Shown: in pieces, positions 1-8,157 of the stretch | Layout: every line of letters starts with the position of its first letter | Position numbering within the stretch: the first letter of the stretch is position 1 | From: Burkholderia sp. WP9 | Lineage (GTDB): Bacteria; Pseudomonadota; Gammaproteobacteria; Burkholderiales; Burkholderiaceae | Length of the DNA stretch: 64,000 nucleotides | Direction of reading: 5' to 3' | Assembly (NCBI RefSeq): GCF_900104795.1 | Contig: NZ_FNTG01000002.1 | Location: forward strand, 2,976,001-3,040,000 | The notes under the pieces: generated by a model | What the model saw: the letters and a program-made list of their open reading frames with translations, nothing else | Databases searched by the model: none | Told to the model about the DNA's origin: nothing | Program-made: the position numbers and the translations under genes

Positions 1-740
1 GTCTGAGCGCGGATAACGCGGGTGCGCTCGACGTCCTGATCACCATGCTGCCCAACTCGGCGATCGTCGAGGCCGTGGTGCTCGGCGACGGGGACAACAC
101 GGGCTGGGCCGCGCGGCTCGCGAAAGGCGCGGTAGTGATCGATATGAGTTCGTCGGAGCCGGAGCGTTCGCGCGAACTCGGCAAGACGCTCGAAGCGCAG
201 GGCCTCGCGTATCTGGATGCGCCCGTGTCGGGCGGCGTCAAACGCGCGAAGGAAGGCACGCTGGCGATTCTGGCCGGTGGCCATGCGGACGTGCTCGCGT
301 GCTGCAAGCCGCTGCTCGCCGCGATGGGCGCGAACGTGCTGCATATCGGCGCGGCGGGTGCCGGGCATGCGGCCAAGGCGCTCAACAACTATGTGTCGGC
401 GGCGAGTGTCGCGGCGACAGTCGAGGCGCTGCAAATCGCCGGCCGCTTTGGTATCGAGCCGGCGGTGATGACGGATGTGCTCAATGCGTCGACGGGCCGC
501 AGCAATACGTCGGAGAACAAGGCCAGGCAGTTCATGCTGAGCGGCACGTTCGCTTCCGGCTTCGCGTTGCAGTTGATGAACAAGGATTTGAAGATTGCCC
601 GCGCGCTTGCACAGGCGGTGGGGCATCCCATGACGTTCGGTGCGACCTGCGTCGACGTGTGGGACGAAGCGGCACAGCGCTCCACGCCCGCCACCGACCA
701 CACCGAGCTATACCGGCTCCTGCCCGGCGCCGCGTCCTGA
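1..740 (+). CDS. NAD(P)-dependent beta-hydroxyacid dehydrogenase (3-hydroxyisobutyrate dehydrogenase family), 5' end missing
   Basis: The reading frame is open from the left edge (frame of base 3) and ends at a TGA at 738-740, so the N-terminal Rossmann GxGxxG part lies outside the window. About 245 residues are visible. They include the substrate-binding segment DAPVSGG, the segment EGTLAILAGG, and the catalytic lysine motif GAGHAAKALNN (Lys codon 375-377), which define the family. Members oxidise a beta-hydroxyacid to the semialdehyde or ketoacid in the cytosol. The aldehyde dehydrogenase gene follows after 35 bases on the same strand, which suggests consecutive oxidation steps. A second family member lies at 4175-5089. 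The substrate cannot be assigned. Confidence 0.9.
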   Translation, partial: LSADNAGALDVLITMLPNSAIVEAVVLGDGDNTGWAARLAKGAVVIDMSSSEPERSRELGKTLEAQGLAYLDAPVSGGVKRAKEGTLAILAGGHADVLACCKPLLAAMGANVLHIGAAGAGHAAKALNNYVSAASVAATVEALQIAGRFGIEPAVMTDVLNASTGRSNTSENKARQFMLSGTFASGFALQLMNKDLKIARALAQAVGHPMTFGATCVDVWDEAAQRSTPATDHTELYRLLPGAAS

Positions 741-775
741 ACCTGTTTTCTGATCCATTGATTCCGGAGCCTGTC

Positions 776-2206
776 ATGCCACGTGCAGCCCAGTTTTATA
801 TCGACGGACGTTGGGTCGAGCCCGCGTCCGCCGTCTGGTTCGACATCGTCGATCCATCGACTGAAACGTCCTTCGAAAAACTCGCGATGGGCAACGCTGA
901 AGATGTCGATCGCGCTGTCGCCGCTGCGCGCCGCGCGTTCGCGGCCTGGGCGGCGACGAGCGTCGCTGAACGCGTCGCATTGCTCAAGCGCATTGTCACG
1001 ATCTACGAGCGCCGCTACGACGAATTCGCCGAGGTGATGCGCCGCGAAATGGGCGCGCCGATCACGTTCGCGCGCAACGGTCAGGCGGCGCGCGGCCCGG
1101 CGCATCTGAATGCGTTGATCGACGTGCTCGAACGCTTCGAGTTCGAGGAGCAGCGCGGCGGCACGCGTGTGGTGCTCGAACCGATCGGCGTGTGCGGTTT
1201 GATCACGCCGTGGAACTGGCCGGTCAACCAGATCGTCGTGAAGATCGCACCGGCGCTCGCGGCCGGCTGCACGATGGTGCTCAAGCCAAGCGAGTATTCG
1301 CCGCTAAGCGCTCTGCTGTTCGCCGAAGTGCTCGACGAAGCGGGTCTGCCGGCCGGCGTGTTCAATCTCGTCAACGGCGACGGGCCTGGGGTCGGCTCGG
1401 CGATCGCGAGCCATCCGGATATCGACATGGTGTCGTTCACCGGTTCGACCCGCGCCGGCGTGCTGGTCGCGCAGTCTGCTGCGGAAACGGTCAAACGCGT
1501 CGCTCAGGAACTGGGCGGCAAGTCGGCCAACATCCTGCTCGACGACGTCGACCTGGATCAGGCGGTGACGCGCGGCGTCGCCGGCTGCTTCACCAACTCG
1601 GGCCAGTCGTGCTCGATTCCGACCCGCATGCTGGTGCCGCGTCATTTGATGAACGATGCCGCGCAGATCGCGAAGCGCGCCGCGCAGGCGTATCGGCTCG
1701 GACCGACCGACGACCCTGCGACGCAGCTTGGCCCGCTCGTCAACGCGAACCAGTTCAAGCGCGTGCAAGCGCTGATCCAGACCGGCATCGACGAAGGCGC
1801 GCGTCTCGTCACGGGCGGCACGGGCCGGCCGGATGGCATCGACAAGGGCTACTATGCGCGCCCGACCGTGTTCGCCGATGTCGCGCCGCACATGACCATC
1901 GCTCGCGAGGAAATTTTCGGGCCGGTGTTGTCGATGATTCCCTACGACTCGGAGGAGCAGGCGATCGACATTGCAAACGGTACGGAATACGGCCTCGCGG
2001 GCTACGTGCAATCCGCGGACGTCGCGCGTGCGCGCAAGGTGGGACGCGCGTTGCGCGCGGGGGGCGTGCATCTGAATTACCCGCCCGCCGATTTCGGCGC
2101 GCCCTTCGGCGGCTACAAGCGGTCGGGCAATGGCCGGGAATGGGGCGAAGCGGGCCTGCGCGAATATCTGGAAACCAAGGCGCTGGTCGGCTACGGCGTG
2201 GATTGA
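776..2206 (+). CDS. NAD(P)-dependent aldehyde dehydrogenase
   Basis: This 476-residue protein has the full aldehyde dehydrogenase fold. It shows the oxyanion Asn in PWNWP (N147), the cofactor-binding FTGSTRAG, the general base Glu in QELGGKSAN (E245), the catalytic Cys in GQSCSIP (C279) and the EEIFGPVLS motif near the C-terminus. It oxidises an aldehyde to the acid in the cytosol. The ATG at 776 begins MPRAAQFYIDG, the normal N-terminus of the family. The frame is open further upstream but runs inside the previous gene. It is co-directional with the hydroxyacid dehydrogenase before it and the CMD-like gene after it, so it is probably one step of the same catabolic operon. The substrate is unknown. 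Confidence 0.93.
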   Translation: MPRAAQFYIDGRWVEPASAVWFDIVDPSTETSFEKLAMGNAEDVDRAVAAARRAFAAWAATSVAERVALLKRIVTIYERRYDEFAEVMRREMGAPITFARNGQAARGPAHLNALIDVLERFEFEEQRGGTRVVLEPIGVCGLITPWNWPVNQIVVKIAPALAAGCTMVLKPSEYSPLSALLFAEVLDEAGLPAGVFNLVNGDGPGVGSAIASHPDIDMVSFTGSTRAGVLVAQSAAETVKRVAQELGGKSANILLDDVDLDQAVTRGVAGCFTNSGQSCSIPTRMLVPRHLMNDAAQIAKRAAQAYRLGPTDDPATQLGPLVNANQFKRVQALIQTGIDEGARLVTGGTGRPDGIDKGYYARPTVFADVAPHMTIAREEIFGPVLSMIPYDSEEQAIDIANGTEYGLAGYVQSADVARARKVGRALRAGGVHLNYPPADFGAPFGGYKRSGNGREWGEAGLREYLETKALVGYGVD

Positions 2207-2311
2207 CGCGCTGCGGCTCGCAGCAGGCCGAAAAAATTTTCTCCGCCTGACTTGTCCGACAATCATCCAGTCAGGCAAACACCTGCCGGATTGAACTTCA
2301 AAGGAAACACG

Positions 2312-2707
2312 ATGGATACCAACGACCGCTTCAACAAGGGTTTCGAAAATCGCAAGGAAGTACTGGGCGCCGCTCACGTCGAAAAATCGTGGGCCAATGC
2401 CGACGACTTCAACCGGCCGATGCAGAAGTTCGTCACCGAAAGTTGCTGGGGCGACATCTGGGGCGACCCGACGCTGTCGTTCAAGACGCGCAGCATGTTG
2501 AACCTCGGCATGCTGACGGCGATGAGCCAGCATCACGAATTGTCGGTGCATGTGAAGGGCGCGCTGCGCAACGGCGTGAGCAAGGAAGAAATCCGCGCGG
2601 TGCTGATGCAGGCCGCCGTTTATTGCGGCGCGCCGCTCGCGCTCGCGGCTTTCCGCGTGGCGAGCGAGGCGATCAGGACATACGAAGCGGAAACAGGCGC
2701 GGCCTGA
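2312..2707 (+). CDS. carboxymuconolactone decarboxylase family protein
   Basis: A 131-residue single-domain protein of the CMD/AhpD fold, resembling PcaC-type decarboxylases in length and in the helical core (SMLNLGMLTAMSQHHELSVH, then AVLMQAAVYCGAPLALAAF). The ATG at 2312 follows AAAGGA about 9 bases upstream; an in-frame alternative start lies at 2252 without a better ribosome-binding site. It sits between the aldehyde dehydrogenase and an MFS transporter on the same strand. Family members decarboxylate gamma-carboxymuconolactone or act as peroxidase-like AhpD proteins. No other ring-cleavage gene is present, so the classic beta-ketoadipate role is not supported here. A two-domain relative lies at 5619-6407. 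Confidence 0.85.
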   Translation: MDTNDRFNKGFENRKEVLGAAHVEKSWANADDFNRPMQKFVTESCWGDIWGDPTLSFKTRSMLNLGMLTAMSQHHELSVHVKGALRNGVSKEEIRAVLMQAAVYCGAPLALAAFRVASEAIRTYEAETGAA

Positions 2708-2802
2708 CGCGGCAACCCATCCGGACAGCTAACGGCTGACAGCACACGGGAAAGCGCAAGGGGAATCGCACCGCGCGGTGCGAATAACGAATGGAGACAG
2801 AG

Positions 2803-4152
2803 ATGAAAGCGTTGACTGGGAATGACGTTGCAATGTCGGAGGGCGAGCAGTCGATTGAAACGAAGAGGCACAACGCGATCAAGGGCGCGTTCTTCTCCGA
2901 GTTCATCGATATGTTCGATATCTATCTGCCGGTGGTGGTGTTGTCACCGGTGCTTGGATATTTCCAGCCGCCGCATCTGTCGACCGGCATGGAGACGGTC
3001 CTGGCGTCACTCGTGTTTATCACGACGCTGCTCGGCCGTCCGGTCGGGTCGTTGCTGTTCGGCATGATCGCGGACCGCATTGGCCGCCGCATGGCGTCGA
3101 TCTGGTCGGTATCGGGCTTTGGGGTGGTGACGCTGCTGATCGCGCTGCTGCCCGGCTATGAAAGCATCGGCATTGTGTCTTACTGGCTGCTGGTGCTGCT
3201 GCGCTTTGTCGACGGGATTTTTCTGGGCGGCGGGTATACGGGTGCGATGCCGCTCGCGATCGAGTACTCGAAGAAAGAGCAACGCGGCTTTGTCGGCGGC
3301 TTCATCATTGCCGGTTTTCCGGCCGCGTACGTGACGATCAACCTCGTCGCGATGCTCATGTTCGCGCTGTTTCCGCTGAACGGCATGCATTCGCCGTATG
3401 CGCAATGGGGCTGGCGCATTCCGTTCGTGCTCGGCGCGGCGCTCGCGGGCCTGCTGACGATGTACTACGTACGCAAGGTCGCCGAATCGGAGATCTGGGA
3501 GAGCGAGGCGGCCGACAAGGCGGCCACCACCGAAAAGCTGCCGCTCTCCGACCTGCTGCGCGGCAAGAGCGGGCGCAACCTGCTGCAGGTGCTGGTGATG
3601 ATGACAGGCTTCTGGCTTACGCAAAACATCATCACGATTTATCTGCCGACCGGCCTGCTGGTGAAGACACTGCATCTGACAGGCTTTCAGATGACCGCGA
3701 CGCTGATGGTCACGTACTTCGTGCTGTTTTTCAGCTACATCGGCTCGGGGCTGATTGCGCAGCGCATTGGACGGCGCCGCTTCTTTGTGATCGTCGGCCC
3801 GCTGATCGCCACGGTCGGCGCGGTGCTGCTGTACGTGCTGGCGAATGTGGACGGGCTGTCGCTGCCGGCCATCATGGCGCTGGTGTGCGTGCTGGCGGTG
3901 CTCGTCACGTCGCCGTGGGGCGTGATCGTCACGTACATCAACGAGCGCTTCGTGACGGATGTGCGCGCAACCGGTTTCGGCGTCGGCTTCAGTCTGTCGG
4001 TGATTATCCCTTCGTTTTACGCGTTCTATATGAACTGGCTCGGCGCTTTCATGCCGCTGCGGCTGACCTCGGTCGTGCTGCTGTGCATGGGTGGCCTGAT
4101 CGGCATGATCGGCGCGCTGATGGGCCCGGAAACGAAGGATGTCGATTTCTGA
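2803..4152 (+). CDS. MFS transporter, probable organic acid:H+ symporter
   Basis: A 449-residue major facilitator with about 12 hydrophobic segments. The loop 2-3 signature GMIADRIGRRM is present, as is a long central loop around residue 230-260. The ATG at 2803 has GGAGACAG immediately upstream; an in-frame ATG at 2791 lacks such a site. It lies in the first catabolic cluster, so it probably imports the substrate of the neighbouring dehydrogenases. Similar metabolite:H+ symporters carry aromatic or sugar acids, but the substrate cannot be read from the sequence. Its stop is 22 bases before the next gene. Confidence 0.88.
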   Translation: MKALTGNDVAMSEGEQSIETKRHNAIKGAFFSEFIDMFDIYLPVVVLSPVLGYFQPPHLSTGMETVLASLVFITTLLGRPVGSLLFGMIADRIGRRMASIWSVSGFGVVTLLIALLPGYESIGIVSYWLLVLLRFVDGIFLGGGYTGAMPLAIEYSKKEQRGFVGGFIIAGFPAAYVTINLVAMLMFALFPLNGMHSPYAQWGWRIPFVLGAALAGLLTMYYVRKVAESEIWESEAADKAATTEKLPLSDLLRGKSGRNLLQVLVMMTGFWLTQNIITIYLPTGLLVKTLHLTGFQMTATLMVTYFVLFFSYIGSGLIAQRIGRRRFFVIVGPLIATVGAVLLYVLANVDGLSLPAIMALVCVLAVLVTSPWGVIVTYINERFVTDVRATGFGVGFSLSVIIPSFYAFYMNWLGAFMPLRLTSVVLLCMGGLIGMIGALMGPETKDVDF

Positions 4153-4174
4153 TTTTGAAGGAGGAATGGAATTC

Positions 4175-5089
4175 ATGAACAAGGAACGGGTCGGCTTTAT
4201 CGGTCTCGGCAACATGGGCGGGCGCATGACGCGGCGCCTCGTCGACGCAGGCATCGCGGTGCTCGGTTACGACACCGCGCGCGAACGCGTCGACGCGGCG
4301 GGCGCGAAGGCAGCGGGCACAGTGGGCGAAGTGCTCGCGTTTGCGGACGTCGTGATGATGTCGCTGCCGGACAGCAAGGTGGTCGAAGCGGTTGTCGAGA
4401 GCGAGGACGGCGTGCTCGCGCACTGCCGCGAAGGACAGATCGTGGTCGATCTGAGCACGGCGGCGGCGAGTTCGACGATCCGCCTCGCGCGGCGTTTTGC
4501 CGAGCGCGGCGTGCGTTATGTCGATGCGGGTATTTCGGGTGGCGCCGCAGCGGCGGAGAAGGGCTCGCTGACGCTGATGGTGGGCGGCGCCGCGGATGCC
4601 GTTGCCGCGCTGCAATGGGCGTTCGCGCCGATCAGCGCGAAAGTCGCATACATGGGAGCGAGCGGCGCCGGCCACACGACCAAGCTGCTCAACAATTTTC
4701 TGAACGCCGTGAGTCTTGCCGCCAGTGCCGAAGTGATGGTGGCGGGCAAGAAGGCGGGGCTCGATCTGCACTTGCTGCTCGACGTGCTGAACAGCAGCAG
4801 CGGTGTCAACTTCGCCACGCTCAACAGGTTCCCGAAGATCGTCGACGGTGACTATCTGGAAGGCGGCCTGACCGGCAAGCTGATGACCAAGGACGTCGTG
4901 CTGTACGTCGACCGCGTTCGCGAACTCGGCGTGATGTCACTGAATTCGGCCGGGCCTCTGGCGAGCTTTGGCCTGGGCACGGCGCTTGGTTATGGCGATG
5001 TGATCAGCAACCGTGTCGTCGATGCGATCGGCGACGTGTCGGGCGGCGTGCGGCTGTTCGACGGAGCACACAAGGAGGAAAACACATGA
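4175..5089 (+). CDS. NAD(P)-dependent beta-hydroxyacid dehydrogenase (3-hydroxyisobutyrate dehydrogenase family)
   Basis: A complete 304-residue member. It has the dinucleotide motif GFIGLGNMGGRM at the N-terminus, the substrate segment DAGISGG, then EKGSLTLMVGG, and the catalytic lysine in GAGHTTKLLNNF. ATG 4175 is preferred over the in-frame ATG at 4166 because AAGGAGG (4158-4164) would abut the latter. It is a diverged paralogue of the truncated gene at the left edge. Two such enzymes in one operon suggest two successive hydroxyacid oxidations or two substrates. The stop overlaps the start of the cupin gene by four bases (ATGA), implying translational coupling. Confidence 0.92.
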   Translation: MNKERVGFIGLGNMGGRMTRRLVDAGIAVLGYDTARERVDAAGAKAAGTVGEVLAFADVVMMSLPDSKVVEAVVESEDGVLAHCREGQIVVDLSTAAASSTIRLARRFAERGVRYVDAGISGGAAAAEKGSLTLMVGGAADAVAALQWAFAPISAKVAYMGASGAGHTTKLLNNFLNAVSLAASAEVMVAGKKAGLDLHLLLDVLNSSSGVNFATLNRFPKIVDGDYLEGGLTGKLMTKDVVLYVDRVRELGVMSLNSAGPLASFGLGTALGYGDVISNRVVDAIGDVSGGVRLFDGAHKEENT

Positions 5090-5514
5090 AGGTCTTTCAC
5101 GGCAGAGCGGCAGGCGCGATGTCCGAGCGCCGCAGCGACACGTTTACCGGCACCGTCTGGGCCGACCCGGTAATGCCGGCCACTAACGGCGTCACCATTA
5201 ACACGGTGTTTTTCGCACCGGGCGGCCGCACCTATTGGCACACGCACGAGCACGGCCAGGTCCTGCAGGTCACGGCCGGTCAGGGCTGGATCTGTCTGGA
5301 CGGGGAAGAGCCGCAGCCGATTCGCCAGGGCGACATTGTGTTCATCGGACCGAACGAGCGGCATTGGCATGGTGCGAGCGAAGGCAGCTACATGGTTCAC
5401 ATCGCGACGTCGATTGGTAAGGGCACGTGGCAGGAAGAAGTCGCGCAGCGGGACTATCCGGCAACGGTAGCGGCAACGGTAGCGGCAACGGTCGTGGCAA
5501 CGGCAGCAACTTAG
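5086..5514 (+). CDS. cupin-domain protein with repeat-encoded C-terminal tail
   Basis: A 142-residue single cupin. The first motif is TYWHTHEHGQVLQVTAG and the second is GDIVFIGPNERHWHG, so His ligands for one metal are present. The start overlaps the upstream stop (ATGA), indicating coupled translation. Small cupins of this type in catabolic operons are often isomerases, decarboxylases or accessory proteins; no reaction can be assigned. The last ~16 residues (ATVAATVAATVVATAAT pattern) are encoded by a 12-base tandem repeat at 5459-5506 and probably form an unstructured, copy-number-variable tail. Confidence 0.85.
   Translation: MKVFHGRAAGAMSERRSDTFTGTVWADPVMPATNGVTINTVFFAPGGRTYWHTHEHGQVLQVTAGQGWICLDGEEPQPIRQGDIVFIGPNERHWHGASEGSYMVHIATSIGKGTWQEEVAQRDYPATVAATVAATVVATAAT
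5459..5506 (+). repeat. 12-bp tandem repeat, four units, inside the cupin gene
   Basis: Four consecutive 12-base units follow the pattern CGGCAACGGTAG. The first two are identical and the last two carry a few substitutions. Because 12 is a multiple of three, copy changes would lengthen or shorten the C-terminal Ala/Thr/Val tail without breaking the frame. Confidence 0.9.
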
Positions 5515-5618
5515 CGCGAGCACCATGACCGCGCGTGCGGGGCACTGGCGTTCGCAGTGAGCCCTCCCGCACGCGCCAAAGAATCACGCGCTGTATCGCC
5601 AACGAGGAAATCCAGATC

Positions 5619-6407
5619 ATGACCCAGACCACACCGCAGCCCGACGCGTCGCGTCTTCGCGATGAACTCGTCAGTCTGCACGGCAAGGCGAGTCCCGAAT
5701 GGGACAGCCTCGTGCGCCTCGACCCGCGTTTCGTGGATGCGTACCTGAAGTTCGCGGGCGTACCGCGGCGCAGGAATCATCTCGACGACAAGACGCGCGC
5801 GTTCATTGCGCTCGCCGCCGATGCCTGCGCGACGCAGTTGTACGCACCGGGTGTCGCGCGCCATATTGAACGGGCGCTGTCTTTTGGCGCGACGCGCGAC
5901 GAGTTGATCGAAGTGCTGGAGTTGATCAGCACGATCGGCATTCACACCAGCAACGTCGGCGTGCCGGTGCTGCTCGAAGTGCTGAAAGAAGAGGGCTTAC
6001 GTCATGGCGCGCCACCGCTCGACGAACGCAGGCAAATGCTGAAAGCCGAGTTCGAGAAGAATCGCGGCTATTGGCACCCCACCTGGGAAGGCCTGCTCGA
6101 ACTCGATCCTGACCTGTTCGAGGCGTATGTCGAGTTCTCGTCCGTACCGTGGCGCACCGGCGTGCTGAGCCCGAAAATCAAGGAGTTCATGTACTGCGCG
6201 TTCGACGCCTCGGCGACGCACCTCTACGTGCCGGGCCTCAAGCTGCACATCCGTAACGCGCTGCGTTACGGCGCGACTGCCGGGGAATTGATGGAGTTGC
6301 TGGAGATTGTCAGCGTAACGGGGATTCACGGCGCGGAGCTGGGCGCGCCGTTGCTGGAAGCCGCACTCAAGCGCAGCGGCGCGGCGGCGGGAGACCCGCA
6401 TGCGTAA
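5619..6407 (+). CDS. two-domain carboxymuconolactone decarboxylase-like protein
   Basis: A 262-residue protein with two tandem CMD-like helical repeats (about residues 30-130 and 165-255). Each contains a similar core: FIALAADACATQLYAPGVARHIERAL in the first and a parallel FDASATHLYVPGLKLHIRNAL in the second. ATG 5619 follows AACGAGGAAA about 9 bases upstream. It closes the run of catabolic genes and is probably in the same transcript as the cupin, 104 bases upstream. CMD-family duplications are known, but their reactions are mostly undefined, so only the fold is assigned. Confidence 0.85.
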   Translation: MTQTTPQPDASRLRDELVSLHGKASPEWDSLVRLDPRFVDAYLKFAGVPRRRNHLDDKTRAFIALAADACATQLYAPGVARHIERALSFGATRDELIEVLELISTIGIHTSNVGVPVLLEVLKEEGLRHGAPPLDERRQMLKAEFEKNRGYWHPTWEGLLELDPDLFEAYVEFSSVPWRTGVLSPKIKEFMYCAFDASATHLYVPGLKLHIRNALRYGATAGELMELLEIVSVTGIHGAELGAPLLEAALKRSGAAAGDPHA

Positions 6408-6615
6408 TCCGCCCATGCGCGGGTCGGTCTTCGCCGTGAGTCTTGCGCTGCGCGAGCACGGCACGCCACGTCCGCCGGCTTTGCCGGACAACCGGAAGCC
6501 TGACACGGGTTCCTCGGCATGGCGGGCGATGCAGAAGCCGCCGCTTTCGGTGCTCGCGTCGAACAGCAGCGAGCATGCGCATGTGCTGGCCGTTGCGATT
6601 CTCGGCTACAACTGA
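6400..6615 (+). CDS. possible small hypothetical protein (71 aa)
   Basis: An open frame whose ATG overlaps the stop of the preceding gene by eight bases and which ends 13 bases before the phosphatase-like gene. Its third codon positions are GC-rich (roughly three quarters), as expected of a coding frame here. No domain was recognised and there is no hydrophobic segment. It may be a real coupled small gene, or the remnant of a longer one; chance openness in GC-rich DNA is equally possible. Confidence 0.25.
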   Translation: MRNPPMRGSVFAVSLALREHGTPRPPALPDNRKPDTGSSAWRAMQKPPLSVLASNSSEHAHVLAVAILGYN

Positions 6616-6628
6616 AGCGGGCTTCGAC

Positions 6629-7351
6629 ATGAGTCCTCAAGCGGGCACTCTGGTCGTGCTGCGTCACGGCCAGTCGATATGGAATCGCGCTAACCGTTTT
6701 ACCGGCTGGAGCGACGTCGGCCTGTCCATCCAGGGTGTGGCCGACGCGCAGCGCGTTGGGGAGCGGTTGCACGAGGCGGGCTTTCGCTTCGATCTCGCGG
6801 TGAGCTCGGCGTTGCTGCGCGCCACCGACACGCTCGCGCATGTACTGCGAACCCTGGAGCAGCCGGTGCCCAACATCGTGCGCTCGTGGCGGCTCAACGA
6901 TCGCCATTACGGCATGCTGACGGGGATGGAAAAGAACGAGGCAGCACTTGCCTTTGGCGCGGAACGCGTGCGGCTATGGCGGCGCGGCTTCGATCTCGCG
7001 CCGCCCGCGCTCGACGCGGACCAGCACGCGGCCCTGGTGCGCGCGCTGCATGACGACGCGATGCCCGCTGCCGACGCGCTGCCACGCACCGAAAGCCTGC
7101 GCGACACGCTGCGGCGCGTGCTGCCGCTGTGGGACGACTGCGTTGCACCTGCGCTGACCCGCGGACAGTCCGTGCTGATGGTGGGGCACGGCAACTCGTT
7201 GCGCGCGCTTTTCAAGCAACTCGACGGCATTGGCGACGACGCAATCGCGTCGGTCGAAGTTGCGCATGCGCAGCCGTTGGTCATGAGATTCGATGCAGCG
7301 CTCTCCGTTATTTCGCGCACACCGCTTGCCGCGCTGGCAGCAAGCCGCTGA
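6629..7351 (+). CDS. 2,3-bisphosphoglycerate-dependent phosphoglycerate mutase-like protein
   Basis: A 240-residue histidine-phosphatase-superfamily protein. It has the phospho-accepting LRHGQS (H13), the substrate loop FTGWSD, the LNDRHYG motif and the second catalytic His in GHGNSLRAL (H187). This full set is the dPGM (GpmA) signature rather than that of a generic phosphatase. It would interconvert 3- and 2-phosphoglycerate in the cytosol. The position after a catabolic operon, and divergence from the usual GpmA at the N-terminus (MSPQAGTLVVL), suggest a secondary copy or a repurposed enzyme. ATG 6629 is the first methionine at the proper N-terminus; the frame stays open upstream. Confidence 0.8.
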   Translation: MSPQAGTLVVLRHGQSIWNRANRFTGWSDVGLSIQGVADAQRVGERLHEAGFRFDLAVSSALLRATDTLAHVLRTLEQPVPNIVRSWRLNDRHYGMLTGMEKNEAALAFGAERVRLWRRGFDLAPPALDADQHAALVRALHDDAMPAADALPRTESLRDTLRRVLPLWDDCVAPALTRGQSVLMVGHGNSLRALFKQLDGIGDDAIASVEVAHAQPLVMRFDAALSVISRTPLAALAASR

Positions 7352-7438
7352 AACGCACGCCGACTTGCTGTTTTTCTGCCCCATGTGCGTCAAAGACTGC
7401 CGGTGACGAAGCCGCTCACGTATCATGGAGGCTGAATC

Positions 7439-8128
7439 TTGTCGGACGGGAATACAATAATGTCAACAGACATGGGCTTGGTCAGACCTGAGACGCTGCG
7501 GCATCACGTTGAGAACGTGCTGCGGCAGGCGATCGTGAGTGGACGTTTCGCGCCTGGCGCTCGCCTGATCGAACGCGAACTGTGCGAGTCGCTCGGCGTG
7601 AGCCGCACGTCCGTGCGCGAGGCATTGCGCAAGCTCGAAGCGGAAAAGCTGGTGCGCAGCGTGCCGCACAAGGGTCCCATCGTCGCGGTGATGTCGAAGG
7701 AGGAGGCGGTCGAGCTGTACGCACTGCGCGGGCTGCTCGAAGGTTTCGCCGCCCACGAATTCGCACGCCTTGCCCACGACGATGCCATCGCGCGGTTTGG
7801 CGAAGTTGCGAAAGAACTGCGCGCCCAGGCCGCTGCGAAAAATCAGGATGGCGTTCTGCGCGCGAAGACGGCGCTTTATGATCTGCTGCTCGAAAACTGC
7901 GGCAACGCGCTGGTCCGCGAAATCCTCAACAGTCTCTATTCGCGCATCAATCTGCTGCGCACCACGTCGCTGATGCATCCGGAGCGGCTGCCGGACAGCC
8001 TGCGTGAAATCGACCGGTTATACAAGGCATTGAAGGCTCGCGACGGCGAAGCCGCGCAGGACATCGCGCGGCTGCACGTCGCCAATGCCGAAAAGGCTGC
8101 ACTGCGGATGCTGGAGAGCGCGGAGTAG
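7439..8128 (+). CDS. GntR-family transcriptional regulator, FCD (FadR) subfamily
   Basis: A winged-helix domain (about residues 15-80, with ERELCESLGVSRTSVREALRKLEAEKLV) is followed by an all-helical FCD ligand-binding domain. Length is 229 residues from a TTG at 7439, which has GGAGG seven bases upstream. The alternative ATG at 7460 has only a weak site. FCD regulators usually repress adjacent catabolic operons and are released by an organic-acid intermediate. The likely target is the co-directional cluster ending at 6407/7351. It converges on the aldehyde dehydrogenase gene with 29 bases between stops. Confidence 0.88.
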   Translation: MSDGNTIMSTDMGLVRPETLRHHVENVLRQAIVSGRFAPGARLIERELCESLGVSRTSVREALRKLEAEKLVRSVPHKGPIVAVMSKEEAVELYALRGLLEGFAAHEFARLAHDDAIARFGEVAKELRAQAAAKNQDGVLRAKTALYDLLLENCGNALVREILNSLYSRINLLRTTSLMHPERLPDSLREIDRLYKALKARDGEAAQDIARLHVANAEKAALRMLESAE

Positions 8129-8157
8129 CGCTTCACGCCACTCCAGATCTTCGTGCG

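Noticed and set aside
1304..2551. Long minus-strand open frame opposite the aldehyde dehydrogenase and CMD genes
   Set aside because: It is antisense to genes with complete catalytic motifs, is Arg/Ala-rich, and is explained by GC-rich third positions.
3007..4254. 415-codon minus-strand open frame opposite the MFS gene
   Set aside because: Extreme Arg/His/Gln content and no domain; it mirrors the MFS transporter.
5459..5506. Short direct repeats as a CRISPR-like array
   Set aside because: There are no spacers; units are contiguous and in frame within a gene.
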